Shown: positions 8,261-17,327, counted from the first letter of the stretch. The stretch is DNA of 64,000 bases from Paenibacillus wulumuqiensis (GCF_000971965.1 NZ_KQ040792.1:372001-436000); one strand, 5' to 3'. Translations and numbers: made by a program. Notes: generated by a model not told the origin, from the letters alone.

Positions 8261-8944
8261 ATGAAAAGGATGTCTACAGATCATCCTGTTGCTGTATATA
8301 TGACCAAGCGAATTAATGAATATTATGAGAGCAAGTGCCCGGAAGTCGGCATTTGGCTGGACGAACGCTGTATTATTCTTCATTTAAAGAATTTTATCGG
8401 GACCCGTATGGAAAATATCGTGCGGCAAAAGGAAGATCCCGATGTTTTTCGCACCCTGCGGGAGCTGATGATGGAATACACGCTGCAAAACTTTACTCGG
8501 GATATGAAGGAGCAGTTTGGTATCCGGATCAAGGATATGTATTACGACTGGGAAGAACGGGATTTCTCCGGGATGATCGTGGGTCTGCTGGAAGGGGATG
8601 CTTTTGCAGAGACGGCGGAGAGTTTCCCCCATCAGTATGAAGTGAATGAACGGACCAGTGAGATTACAAATGGTGTCGAGCGGGTTCCGGACCGCATATA
8701 CAGCTTCTGGATGGATGAACGCCTGCTGGTGATCGTCCGTGACGGTCTGCTGATTCCGCTGGAGCAGGAATTGCTGCGGCAGGGGGCCAAGGAGATGCTG
8801 CGCAAAACAAAGCGTGTACTGGAACGCAATGAATTTCTGTACCACAGCCGTATTCCCGAGATTCTCGGCCTTGAAGTCGAAGCGCTGTATCTGGACTGGC
8901 AGTTTGATCATGACCGCAGTGTACTGATCTATCAATTCAAATAA
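8261..8944 (+). CDS. Tandem DUF2294 domain protein
   Basis: A 227-residue cytoplasmic protein of the DUF2294 family with two copies of the domain. Copy 1 spans about residues 8-110 (YMTKRINEYYES, then IILHLKNFIG, ELMMEY, IRIKDMYYDW) and copy 2 about residues 120-227 (LLVIVRDGLLIPLEQELL, then LEVEALYLDWQFD); the GI/GL-VEALYLDW ends correspond. Single-domain versions are about half this length. The family has no established enzymatic role. It is the first of three co-directional genes, 11 bases before a GTPase gene. The ATG has AGGGGGAG eight bases upstream. Confidence 0.8.
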   Translation: MKRMSTDHPVAVYMTKRINEYYESKCPEVGIWLDERCIILHLKNFIGTRMENIVRQKEDPDVFRTLRELMMEYTLQNFTRDMKEQFGIRIKDMYYDWEERDFSGMIVGLLEGDAFAETAESFPHQYEVNERTSEITNGVERVPDRIYSFWMDERLLVIVRDGLLIPLEQELLRQGAKEMLRKTKRVLERNEFLYHSRIPEILGLEVEALYLDWQFDHDRSVLIYQFK

Positions 8945-8955
8945 GGAGGACTGAA

Positions 8956-10014
8956 ATGAACAGCAAAGACCAGCAGCTCAAAGCAACGATCCGCAAAGCC
9001 GCCGATCAGGCGTTTGACCAGGAAATGGATGAGATCAACCGTCAGATGGAAGAAGAGGTAATGATTGCACTGGTCGGTGACGTTAATGCCGGCAAATCGT
9101 CCACCATTAACCAGATTATCGGAGACGAGGTGGCCGGTGTTGGTGCCGAGCCGGGGGAGACGACCGAGATCCGGCCATATCCTTACCGGGAGAAGATCGT
9201 ACTGATCGACACACCGGGACTGAATGATGTTAATGTCAATAATTCCAGCGTCACCCGTGACTATTACCGCCAGACCGATGTGGTGCTGTTTTTCCTCAAT
9301 GCGGCCGGTACCGTGTTCTCCGAAGCGGAGAACAAGTCACTGGAAGCGCTGGAGAAGATAAATACCAATATCCTGATCGTACTGAACAAGATTGATGCCG
9401 CTGATGAGATCGACCGGCTCGTACGCCGCATCCGTCAGGAGACCGGGGACCGATACGAGGTCATTCCGATCTCGTCGCGCACCGGACAGAATATCGACAA
9501 GCTGCGAGGAAGCATCCTCGACATGCTCAAAAAAAAAAGTAAGGACATTTTGTTCGCCCGTACGATCAAGGAAAAGTCCTCTACCGCGAACAAATGGATT
9601 ATCGGCGCAGCCACTTCTGCCGGAGCGATCGGAGCAGCGCCGATCCCGGGAGCGGACATCATTCCGCTGACCGCGATCCAGATCGGTCTGCTGACCCGCC
9701 TGGCAGCACTGTACGAGCGCCCGCTCAGCCGGGAGACCGCCAAGGAGATCGTCATCGCTTCGATTGTCGGCAATATGGGCAAAAGCCTGTTCGCTCAGAT
9801 CAGCAAAATTTTCCCGGGTGCAGGTTCGGTCGTCGGTGCAGGCGTCGCCGGTTCAGTGACGCTCGCACTGGGCTATTCGGTGAAATATGCGTATGAGCGC
9901 GGCATTGATGTTACTCCGGACAGCATCAGCCGTCTCTACCGCAAGTTCCGCGACAAAGTCAAGAAAAAGGACGATCTGCCTGCGATTGAGGAAGACCAAG
10001 GCAAGCGCAGGTAA
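8956..10014 (+). CDS. GTPase with C-terminal DUF697-like membrane-interacting domain
   Basis: A 352-residue P-loop GTPase. G1 is GDVNAGKSS, G3 is DTPGLND, G4 is NKID and a G5-like ISSRTG follows; the domain covers about residues 20-195. The C-terminal part (about 215-310) is rich in Gly/Ala/Ile (GAATSAGAIGAAPIPGADIIPLT, continuing through GNMGKSLF) and resembles the YcjF/DUF697 helical domain that associates with membranes. It may act in membrane or envelope stress, but no function is proven. It starts 11 bases after the DUF2294 gene with AAGGAGG in the gap, so the two are probably co-transcribed. Confidence 0.88.
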   Translation: MNSKDQQLKATIRKAADQAFDQEMDEINRQMEEEVMIALVGDVNAGKSSTINQIIGDEVAGVGAEPGETTEIRPYPYREKIVLIDTPGLNDVNVNNSSVTRDYYRQTDVVLFFLNAAGTVFSEAENKSLEALEKINTNILIVLNKIDAADEIDRLVRRIRQETGDRYEVIPISSRTGQNIDKLRGSILDMLKKKSKDILFARTIKEKSSTANKWIIGAATSAGAIGAAPIPGADIIPLTAIQIGLLTRLAALYERPLSRETAKEIVIASIVGNMGKSLFAQISKIFPGAGSVVGAGVAGSVTLALGYSVKYAYERGIDVTPDSISRLYRKFRDKVKKKDDLPAIEEDQGKRR

Positions 10015-10130
10015 TCAGCCTGTTTATTCGCTGAAAGCACCTGTATGCCATTCGGTTGAAACCTGTGCCGCTCCGGGGCAGTATACTAATTAGCATTCTG
10101 ATCATGTATGGCGAAAGGCTGGTTTAGGGA

Positions 10131-10967
10131 TTGAGAGCATTACAGCGAATGAACGGGCATATCCAGCGCTGGCTGCAGGAGCGGAACTTTAGACCCGGAC
10201 AGGTCATTCGGGAGCGCTACCGGATAATTGAGCGTCTGGGAACAGGCAGCTACGGCGTCGCCTACCGGTGTGATGATCGGGTCACCGGCGAGCTCTGTGT
10301 ATTGAAAAGGGTTCACCCCCTGCGCGGCGGCCGCCAGCGAGCAGAGCTGATCTATGACCGGGAATTGCAGGCGATGAGCCGGCTCCGGCACAAGCAGGTG
10401 CCGACGCTGCTGGATTCATTTATTTACAAAGGCCAGCGGTGTCTGGCGATGGAATATATGCAGGGAATGAACATCGGGCAGCTGCTGTTTGAAGAAGAGC
10501 GTACGTTTACCGAGCAGGAATCGCTGCAGCTGATGCACCAGCTGCTGGATATTGTGCAGACGATGCATCATCAGGGACTGATCCACCGGGATATCAGCCT
10601 GTCCAATGTGCTATGGTATGACGGCACGGCGCATCTGATCGACTTTGGGCTGACCTGGCGGGAGGAGGAGCCGCCTGAGCTTGTCCATGAGCTGGATGAG
10701 CTGGTCAGCGGCGACGAGCAGGAGAAGAAGATCCGCCGCAGCCTTGATGTGAGCAGCGACTTTTACGGGATCGGTCATCTGCTGCTGTATCTGCTCTACA
10801 GCACGTATGACGATCTGGACGGCCAGCAGGAACGCAGCTGGGAACAGGAACTGCAGATCCATCCCCGGACCCGGCGGATGCTGCGCAGACTGCTATTGAT
10901 CGATCCGCCCTACACCGATGCAGCTGAGATCATCACCGAGCTCGAGGCAATTCTGGCCGAGCTGTGA
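10131..10967 (+). CDS. Eukaryotic-like serine/threonine protein kinase
   Basis: A single-domain kinase of about 278 residues with no transmembrane or PASTA region. The catalytic elements are complete: glycine loop LGTGSYGVAYRC, VAIK-type lysine in LCVLKRVH, catalytic loop LIHRDISLSNVLW and DFG in LIDFGLTW. It is expected to be an active cytoplasmic kinase. The start is uncertain: the TTG at 10131 overlaps the stop of an 8-codon ATG frame (10108-10134, TTGA overlap), and an ATG lies at 10149 with no clear ribosome site. It follows the DUF2294 and GTPase genes after 116 bases and may share their function. Confidence 0.85.
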   Translation: MRALQRMNGHIQRWLQERNFRPGQVIRERYRIIERLGTGSYGVAYRCDDRVTGELCVLKRVHPLRGGRQRAELIYDRELQAMSRLRHKQVPTLLDSFIYKGQRCLAMEYMQGMNIGQLLFEEERTFTEQESLQLMHQLLDIVQTMHHQGLIHRDISLSNVLWYDGTAHLIDFGLTWREEEPPELVHELDELVSGDEQEKKIRRSLDVSSDFYGIGHLLLYLLYSTYDDLDGQQERSWEQELQIHPRTRRMLRRLLLIDPPYTDAAEIITELEAILAEL

Positions 10968-11003
10968 GCAGACAGTAAGCCTGAACCGCCTATTCCATCT
11001 ACA

Positions 11004-11041
11004 ACAAACAGCCCCTTCACGGATGTGAAAGGGCTGTTTGT
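11004..11041. terminator. Bidirectional terminator between kinase and small basic gene
   Basis: ACAAACAGCCCCTTCAC (11004-11020) pairs with GTGAAAGGGCTGTTTGT (11025-11041), 17 positions with one mismatch and a 4-base loop. It serves the convergent kinase and small-protein genes. Confidence 0.8.
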
Positions 11042-11085
11042 GCTGCTTTATTGTATACGTTATGTCCATGGCAGGCTGTTCTATA

Positions 11086-11268
11086 TCAGCTGCTGCTGTA
11101 GGAGCTGCTGCCGCGCTTGCGCCTGTAGTGTCCATGACCATATTGATTATGTGAGTGTCCTCTGCGACTGTACGACCTGTCGCTGCTGCTATACGAACGG
11201 TGACGGCGGTGGCCTGAACTTGATTTGGACTTGAGTACCTGATTAAGAATACTTTTGATAAGACCCAT
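11086..11268 (-). CDS. Small Ser/Arg/His-rich basic protein
   Basis: A 60-residue protein with a short amphipathic start (MGLIKSILNQVLKSKS) and then a low-complexity tail of Ser, Arg, His, Tyr and Gly (RRHRSYSSSDRSYSRRGHS-like). It is strongly basic. No family is recognised. It is accepted as a gene because AGGAGG lies 8 bases before the ATG and a terminator follows its stop codon; the amphipathic start could touch the membrane and the tail could bind nucleic acid or metal, which is speculation. Confidence 0.6.
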   Translation of the reverse strand: MGLIKSILNQVLKSKSSSGHRRHRSYSSSDRSYSRRGHSHNQYGHGHYRRKRGSSSYSSS

Positions 11269-11617
11269 CGGAGTAACCTCCTTCCGTTTTCTTATCTTCT
11301 ACATACGCGCCGGATTGTTCGCCGGTTTCGATTTTACGCAAAAAATAACATGAAAACGTTCGGCTACTTCGCTGGCAATTTAATTTGAAAAAATATTATT
11401 TAAAATTAAGATTTAGATGATTCAAATGTCGAAAAATAGGATATACTTACTTAGATAGGTATAAGTTACTGGTTCATAAGTTGCATAAAAGGATGTGGAT
11501 GTTCATTTATTTGTGAGTATTGATCTAACGTAAATCCCATAAAGATAGAGATGACTGTTATCCAGGATGTCGTAATCTTTTCAAATACTATTACTGAATA
11601 AGGAGTTACTTGACTGT
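11269..11617 (+). promoter_or_regulatory. AT-rich upstream region of the chemoreceptor gene with a Spo0A-box-like site
   Basis: A 349-base gap without a gene. TGTCGAA at 11427-11433 matches the 0A-box core and is followed by AAAATAGGATATAC. Nearly the same string (ATTCATAATTCGATAAAATAGGA) precedes the diguanylate cyclase gene near 46.1 kb. No defined sigma-D promoter is recognised. Confidence 0.4.
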
Positions 11618-13696
11618 ATGAACGCTATCAAAAAAGGTATGGAAAGCTTGTCCGCCCGCATTCTGGGCATTGCCGCGCTGTGTATTATTGTCCCGATGGT
11701 GCTATCAATGGTAGTGGTGGGTTACACGGTGACCCGCTCTTATGAACAGGCAAATGCCCAGTCTATCGCTGCGATCGCCCAAGAAAAATCAAAAGAACTG
11801 AATATGGCGGTTAAGTCCCAAGTGGCGGTCGCTGATGCGATCGTGGAAGATCCGTACAATATGGATTTCTTCAACAGCCTGGATACGACTGGCCAAGGAA
11901 GCCCGGAGCAGTTCGAGCGTATCCAGGATAACATTACCGAGAAGCTGAAAGAATCGAATGGTTTGTATGAGAATATTTTCTTCTCCCATAATGGCAAAAT
12001 CTATATGGATGGCATCAACGGCGCTTCGGTTGGTCATGTACTGACTGCCGAGACCGACCCATGGTATCCCAAAGTACAGCAGCAGCCGGGTCCTTTCATG
12101 AGTGATATTATGCTGTCGCCGGTATCGGGCAGCATGGTGATCGTTGTCGGCAATGTGCTTGGCGGCGATGATGCAGAGGAGGCAAATGCAGCAGCTGACA
12201 CCAACGCGCTTACTATTTTCGGCGCACCGCTGAATGTGAATACACTGCTGCAGGATGTAGTACAGCAGGATGGAGATCATCAGCTCAATACGGTGGTCAC
12301 CAACCAGGCCGGTCTGATCATCGCTTCTTCGAACAAGGACCAGATTATGAAAACAGACCTGAGCAAGCTGGATGCCGGTACGCTGTACCAGCAGATCCAG
12401 TCGCAGGACCGGGGTACCGGATTTATCACCATCAACGGTGAACGGTATATGGCTTCATTTGTAAAGGATAAAAACCTGAATGTTAACATCGTCTCCATGC
12501 AGCCGGTGAGCATCTATATGGATCGTGTGCATTCCATGATTACGACCATGATTATGATCACCGTGATCAGTCTGATCCTGGCAGCCATCGTACTGTTCCT
12601 GGTCGTACGCACGATCGTCCGTCCGGTGCAGCTGGCTTCCCAGCAGCTGGAACGCATGTCCCGGGGCGACTATTCCCATACCCTGCCGGATAAATACAAG
12701 CAGGGTTCCGGCGAGACCGGCGTGCTGATCCGCTCCATGGATGCGATGCAGCAGTCCACCCACCGTATGATCAATGCCGTCACTGCCGAGATTGACCAGC
12801 TGCGTCAGGCGAGCGAGCAGGCGCGTATAGGCTTTATGGATATGAACCAGAAGCTGCAGGATGTATCGGCCACGACACAGAACATGTCTGCCGGGATGGA
12901 AGAGACCGCAGCTTCGTCACAGGAGATCAGCGCCTCGACAACCGAGTTTGAAAAAGCGATCGAGTCGATCGCTGTCGGCGCCCAGGAAGGTGCGGAACAG
13001 GCAGGCGTGATCAATGAACGTGCCGGCTCGCTGAAGAGCAAGCTGGATGAATCCATCGCAGCGACCACAGTCGTCTACAACGATGTCAAAGCCGGTCTGG
13101 ACGAAGCGCTGGCCCAGTCTCAATCCGTCGAGATGATCAAGTCGCTCAGTGATTCCATTTTGCAGATTACCAAGCAGACCAATCTGCTGGCGCTCAATGC
13201 ATCGATCGAAGCGGCACGGGCAGGCGAAGCAGGCAGAGGATTCTCCGTCGTAGCCAATGAGATTCGTAATCTGGCGGATGCTTCGAAGGATACGGTTGGC
13301 CAGATTCAGGGCATTACCGAGCAGGTCGTCAATTCGGTCAACAACCTGCAGAAATATACTGCACGTCTGATGGAATTCTTGGCCACCGACATTGGGGCGG
13401 ATTATCAGATGATGCGGGAAACAAGTGAATCCTATCTCCAGGATGCCGGTTATATCGACCGCATGGTTAGCGAATTCAGCGCAACCAGCGAAGAACTGAG
13501 CGCATCCGTGCAGAATCTGGCACAGGCGATTAACGAGATTTCCATTTCCAACAACGAATCCGCCGACGGCACCGAAGAGATTGCCGACGCTACGCAGGCT
13601 GTACTCGACAAAGCCAATGAAGTATCCGTCGAAGCAATCAAAACGAGCGAAAGCGCCGAACGTCTCGGTGCGCTGGTAGGCCAGTTCAAGTTCTGA
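11618..13696 (+). CDS. Methyl-accepting chemotaxis protein
   Basis: A 692-residue transmembrane chemoreceptor. The first membrane span is about residues 14-38, followed by an extracellular Cache-like sensor domain (about 40-305), a second span ([21 protein letters not shown]), a HAMP domain ([25 protein letters not shown]) and a cytoplasmic signalling domain. The conserved hairpin tip reads [24 protein letters not shown], which contacts CheA/CheW. The ligand is unknown. It is a solitary gene with its own terminator. A pectate lyase gene follows, so pectin-derived attractants are conceivable but unproven. Confidence 0.93.
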   Translation: MNAIKKGMESLSARILGIAALCIIVPMVLSMVVVGYTVTRSYEQANAQSIAAIAQEKSKELNMAVKSQVAVADAIVEDPYNMDFFNSLDTTGQGSPEQFERIQDNITEKLKESNGLYENIFFSHNGKIYMDGINGASVGHVLTAETDPWYPKVQQQPGPFMSDIMLSPVSGSMVIVVGNVLGGDDAEEANAAADTNALTIFGAPLNVNTLLQDVVQQDGDHQLNTVVTNQAGLIIASSNKDQIMKTDLSKLDAGTLYQQIQSQDRGTGFITINGERYMASFVKDKNLNVNIVSMQPVSIYMDRVHSMITTMIMITVISLILAAIVLFLVVRTIVRPVQLASQQLERMSRGDYSHTLPDKYKQGSGETGVLIRSMDAMQQSTHRMINAVTAEIDQLRQASEQARIGFMDMNQKLQDVSATTQNMSAGMEETAASSQEISASTTEFEKAIESIAVGAQEGAEQAGVINERAGSLKSKLDESIAATTVVYNDVKAGLDEALAQSQSVEMIKSLSDSILQITKQTNLLALNASIEAARAGEAGRGFSVVANEIRNLADASKDTVGQIQGITEQVVNSVNNLQKYTARLMEFLATDIGADYQMMRETSESYLQDAGYIDRMVSEFSATSEELSASVQNLAQAINEISISNNESADGTEEIADATQAVLDKANEVSVEAIKTSESAERLGALVGQFKF

Positions 13697-13780
13697 TCGG
13701 TGAATGAGGCCGATTAATCATTACAATGATCTGTTTATTTCAATATTCTGCACAGAATAATAATTGGCAGACACACAGGA

Positions 13781-13811
13781 AAAGACACTCTGATACATAC
13801 AGAGTGTCTTT
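13781..13811 (+). terminator. Terminator of the chemoreceptor gene
   Basis: AAAGACACTCTG (13781-13792) pairs perfectly with CAGAGTGTCTTT (13800-13811) around a 7-base loop, followed by a T run. Confidence 0.9.
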
Positions 13812-14038
13812 TTTTCATCCTTCACTTCGTAATATTTATATCAATGTTAATAATAAACAAATTTAAATCCTTTGGTACTCAAATTTGCGCCTTGATTTTT
13901 AACTATACAATCGGGCAGAGAATATTCGGTATTCTGACATTCACAATATGTAGTATTTCCTTTAAAATTCAATGGATGCATAAATTTACTACTACAAAAA
14001 ATTAATCTGTTATGCATCATACCTAAGGAGGAAATTCG
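13812..14038 (+). promoter_or_regulatory. AT-rich leader of the pectate lyase gene with a 9-bp inverted repeat
   Basis: GATGCATAA (13975-13983) and TTATGCATC (14010-14018) are perfect inverted arms 26 bases apart; the second arm ends just before the AAGGAGG ribosome site (14025-14031). It could be an operator or a leader hairpin next to the ribosome site. The rest of the gap holds no supported gene. Confidence 0.45.
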
Positions 14039-15121
14039 ATGGTACAAAAATCAAGCGTTAAATCTCTACATACTCCCCGGTGGATTCTTGCTGCCGCTCT
14101 TTGTATCGGTTTGGGAAGCGCATTCAGCGCACCTGCGACCCAGGCTGCAAGCAATTATCCGGACCCTATGCAAGGCCTGACCGGATTTGCAGGTGCTGCC
14201 AAAAATGAATACGGACAATCCAAGTCATCCGTTACAGGTGGTAACGGTGGCGCTGTTGTTACGGTAAATACACTGGACGAGCTGAAACGGCAGGTAGGGG
14301 ACACCCAGAGAAAGACGGTTGTTGTAGGCAGAAATATCAGTTCTTCCAGCAAAGCCATTGTTAATCTGGGAGCCAATAAAACGATTGTTGGCGCTTATAA
14401 TAATAACAAGCTGACCAATGTATATTTGACAACGACCGGCAGTTCCAACAATGTGATCATCAAGAATCTGGTCATCGCCCATACCGCAAACATTAATGAG
14501 AATAACGATATTCCACTTTACATTAACAATGGGCAGAATTACTGGGTCGATCATGTTACACTTGAAGGCCATGGATACGATCCCAACGGTCATGACCTTG
14601 ATAAATTGATGTACGTAGGCAGTGGAGCAGATTATATTACCATTTCCAACAGCAAATTCACGGATCATCGTTATGGTCTGATTCTGGGATGGCCCAATGA
14701 TGACGATGCAAGTGTAAAACAATATACCGGCCTGCCGCATCTGACGTTGACCAATAACTATTTTAATAATGTCTATACACGCGCACCCGGCCTGATGCGC
14801 TATGGTTACTTCCATGTCAAAAACAATCTGATTCAGAACTATAAACTGGGCTTTACTGTAGCAACCAACGCCAAAATCTATTCCGAAGGCAATGCATTTA
14901 ATGGAGATGGCAACAGCGCAATCATCAATGTCGATCCGAGTACCAAACGGAGTGGACAATTCAAGGATACGGGTTCTTCGCCGGCTATTAACTCCAATCT
15001 GCCGGTGACTACCTGGAAGCCATCCAGCAACTACGCGTATTCTGTACTGAGTCCTGCTGCTGCCAAACAATATGCATTAAGCTATGCAGGTGCACAAAAT
15101 ACATCTCTACAGTATCCGTAA
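14039..15121 (+). CDS. Secreted pectate lyase, polysaccharide lyase family 1
   Basis: A 360-residue secreted enzyme with a Sec signal peptide of about 37 residues (twin-basic start, hydrophobic core, cut near ATQAASN). The mature part is a right-handed parallel beta-helix pectate lyase: FAGAAKNEYGQSKSSVTGG at the start, then the asparagine-rich coils, WVDHVTLEG (the vWiDH calcium-site motif) and YGLILGWP. It cleaves polygalacturonate by beta-elimination with calcium outside the cell. It is a single gene with a long AT-rich leader, AAGGAGG seven bases before the ATG and its own terminator. Confidence 0.9.
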   Translation: MVQKSSVKSLHTPRWILAAALCIGLGSAFSAPATQAASNYPDPMQGLTGFAGAAKNEYGQSKSSVTGGNGGAVVTVNTLDELKRQVGDTQRKTVVVGRNISSSSKAIVNLGANKTIVGAYNNNKLTNVYLTTTGSSNNVIIKNLVIAHTANINENNDIPLYINNGQNYWVDHVTLEGHGYDPNGHDLDKLMYVGSGADYITISNSKFTDHRYGLILGWPNDDDASVKQYTGLPHLTLTNNYFNNVYTRAPGLMRYGYFHVKNNLIQNYKLGFTVATNAKIYSEGNAFNGDGNSAIINVDPSTKRSGQFKDTGSSPAINSNLPVTTWKPSSNYAYSVLSPAAAKQYALSYAGAQNTSLQYP

Positions 15122-15153
15122 TCCATTTGCAGAGACCGGCTTAAATTAAAAGT

Positions 15154-15191
15154 GACCATACCGTCTGGACATTGCTCTGGACCGTATGGTC
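15154..15191 (+). terminator. Terminator of the pectate lyase gene
   Basis: GACCATAC (15154-15161) pairs with GTATGGTC (15184-15191); the interior adds further pairs between CTGGAC-type segments, and ATTTTC follows. Confidence 0.7.
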
Positions 15192-15295
15192 ATTTTCTGT
15201 AGACCATATACACAAATCAACATATTCTTCCGATAAATGAAAAGGGAATACTGGTACAAGGAGAGGGGTAATCTACGGACCAGAGGTGTTTATCC

Positions 15296-15694
15296 ATGCA
15301 AATCTCATCCACTTCTTTAGTGGCCTATACGTCAACCCAATCCACCAGTAATACATCCGCGCTGGAAAAACAGAAAACAGCGCTGGAAGCACAGCTCACC
15401 AAATTGCAATCCAGTACAGACAAAGACAGCACAGACAGCGAACAGCAGATCAAGCAGATTCAGCAGCAAATCCAGCAGCTCGAACGCCAGATCAGCCAAA
15501 GCTCCAGTTCATCCGGCGGCAGTTCCTCTTCCACATCGTCGACCGATTCTGCACGGTCTGCCCAGCAGGCCTCACTCGACGCACTGAAGAAGACGCAGGA
15601 AGAGAACCAGAAAGCCCAGGAGAAGCAGCAGGAACAAGCACGGCGCAGCCTGGCAGATATGGGAATCGGCAGCCGCTTCGATAGGAGTATCTAA
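15296..15694 (+). CDS. FlxA-like family protein
   Basis: A 132-residue soluble protein rich in Gln, Ser and Lys. It begins MQISSTSLVAYTS, then a coiled coil (EKQKTALEAQLTKLQ, then IKQIQQQIQQLERQIS), a serine-rich linker, and a second Gln/Lys/Glu-rich helix. This pattern fits the FlxA-like family found with flagellar regulons; function is unknown. The ribosome site AGAGGTG is about 8 bases before the ATG. No other motility genes adjoin it except the chemoreceptor 1.6 kb upstream. Confidence 0.75.
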   Translation: MQISSTSLVAYTSTQSTSNTSALEKQKTALEAQLTKLQSSTDKDSTDSEQQIKQIQQQIQQLERQISQSSSSSGGSSSSTSSTDSARSAQQASLDALKKTQEENQKAQEKQQEQARRSLADMGIGSRFDRSI

Positions 15695-15805
15695 GCGAAA
15701 CGGTAGAATGGCCGCCCGTTCGAGTCTGCATTGAAGTTATCGCAATAGATTCGCAGCTATGCACAGATGTTGTGCAAGATGCCGAATTTGGAGTGTGCAG
15801 CGATC

Positions 15806-15828
15806 AGTCGTCCACCTTGGGGACGGCT
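15806..15828 (+). terminator. Terminator of the FlxA-like gene
   Basis: AGTCGTCC (15806-15813) pairs with GGACGGCT (15821-15828), one wobble, followed by TTTTTT. Confidence 0.75.
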
Positions 15829-15871
15829 TTTTTGTGCATTCCGGGATGCGGGATGATTCGAAATTGTGAAC

Positions 15872-15930
15872 AAACGTTAACGTTTACTGTGATCTCAATC
15901 ACTCATTTCCCTGAAAAATGGGAATAGAAT
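15872..15930 (+). promoter_or_regulatory. FNR-type promoter of the flavohemoglobin gene
   Basis: TGTGATCTCAATCACT (15888-15903) is a TGTGA-N6-TCACT box, as bound by Bacillus Fnr-type regulators. A TAGAAT hexamer at 15925-15930 is a fitting -10, which puts the box centre near -41.5, the standard position for an Fnr activator. Just upstream, AAACGTTAACGTTT (15872-15885) is a perfect 14-bp palindrome for a second, unidentified regulator. The leader to the start codon is about 115 bases. Confidence 0.65.
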
Positions 15931-16053
15931 TTGAGATATCTAAAATTAATATTAATTTGCAACTATTATCCGGGCAGCTGCAAACCGGCAGCATCTGCTG
16001 TAGACAGATGGCCGGGATCAGCGTAATCACCGGAAACAAAGGGAGAGATCAAG

Positions 16054-17283
16054 ATGCTGGATGCTCATACCATTGAAGTGATCAAATCGACTGTACCTGT
16101 ATTGGAGACCGAAGGGGTACATATTACCAAACGATTCTACCAGATGATGTTCGAAGCTCATCCGGAGCTGTTGAACATTTTTAACCATGCCAATCAGAAG
16201 CAGGGGCGTCAGCAGACGGCGCTGGCCAATGCGGTCTATATGGCCGCCCTGCACATCGACCGGCTGGAAGAGATTCTGCCCGTGGTCAAGCAGATTGCCC
16301 ACAAGCACCGCAGTCTGGGGATTCGCCCGGACCAGTATCCGATTGTCGGCAAATATCTGCTGCAGGCGATTCAGGAGGTGCTGGGTGAAGCGGCAACACC
16401 GGAGATTCTGGAAGCCTGGTCCCGTGCATACGGGGTGATTGCAGATGCCTTTATCGGAGTGGAGCAGGAGATGTACCGGGAAGCGGAGCAGCAGCCGGGC
16501 GGCTGGAAGGATTTCCGCGCCTTTACCGTGCAGCGCAAAGAGCGGGAGAGTGCTGTTATTACTTCCTTTTATCTGGTGCCGCAGGATGGCGGGGAGTTGG
16601 CTTCATTCGAACCGGGGCAGTATATCAGCGTCAAGGTGCACGTACCGGGACAGCAGTATGAGCAGATTCGCCAGTACAGCCTGTCGGATGCGCCGGGACA
16701 GCCATATTACCGGATCAGCGTCAAGCGCGAGGACGGCGACGATGCCCATCCGGCCGGACAGGTGTCGGTCTATCTGCATGAGCAGGTGCAGGAGGGGGAT
16801 GTGCTGTATCTGTCCGCTCCGGCAGGCGATTTCCAGCTGCAGCGCCAGCAGGGTCGTCCGGTGGTACTGATCAGCGGGGGAGTGGGGCTGACGCCGATGA
16901 TGAGCATGCTGCGTTCACTGGCAGCCGAGCAGCCAGGGGCAGGCATTACCTTTATCCATGCGGCAGCCAACAGTGATATGCACGCGATGCGCCGCCAGGT
17001 GGAAGAGATCGCCAGCGAGTGCCCGGGATTATCGGTGTATTATTGTTACAGCACACCGACCGATCTCGACCGGCAGAGTTCGGCTTTTCATTACGAAGGC
17101 TATCTGCAGCCGGATTGGCTGAAGGACATGGTGCCCGATCTGAACGCCGACTACTACTTCTGCGGTCCACTGCCGTTCATGCAGGCGGTGAATACGGCGC
17201 TGGATCAGCTGGAGGTGCCGGTGGAACAGCGGCATTATGAATTCTTTGGCCCGGCGGCGAGTCTGGTGGCGAGCGGGAAGTAA
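16054..17283 (+). CDS. hmp: Flavohemoglobin (nitric oxide dioxygenase)
   Basis: A 409-residue three-domain protein of normal length. Residues 1-140 are the globin domain (MLDAHTIEVIKSTVPVLE, with distal-side YQMMFEAHPEL and proximal-histidine region QIAHKHRSLGI). Residues 150-260 are the FAD-binding domain with RQYSLSD, and 265-405 the NAD-binding domain (ISGGVGLTPMMSML, YFCGPLPFM). It converts nitric oxide to nitrate with O2 and NAD(P)H in the cytoplasm. AAAGGGAG precedes the ATG. The promoter carries an FNR-type box, and a Crp/Fnr-family gene is convergent on the other side of the terminator. Confidence 0.95.
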   Translation: MLDAHTIEVIKSTVPVLETEGVHITKRFYQMMFEAHPELLNIFNHANQKQGRQQTALANAVYMAALHIDRLEEILPVVKQIAHKHRSLGIRPDQYPIVGKYLLQAIQEVLGEAATPEILEAWSRAYGVIADAFIGVEQEMYREAEQQPGGWKDFRAFTVQRKERESAVITSFYLVPQDGGELASFEPGQYISVKVHVPGQQYEQIRQYSLSDAPGQPYYRISVKREDGDDAHPAGQVSVYLHEQVQEGDVLYLSAPAGDFQLQRQQGRPVVLISGGVGLTPMMSMLRSLAAEQPGAGITFIHAAANSDMHAMRRQVEEIASECPGLSVYYCYSTPTDLDRQSSAFHYEGYLQPDWLKDMVPDLNADYYFCGPLPFMQAVNTALDQLEVPVEQRHYEFFGPAASLVASGK

Positions 17284-17327
17284 GCAGGCTGGCGTAATAG
17301 ACATAGAAGAAACTGAATGATAGGCAA

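Noticed and set aside
11269-11617. Sigma-D promoter for the chemoreceptor
   Set aside because: No TAAA-N15-GCCGATAT-like pair was found at a suitable distance.
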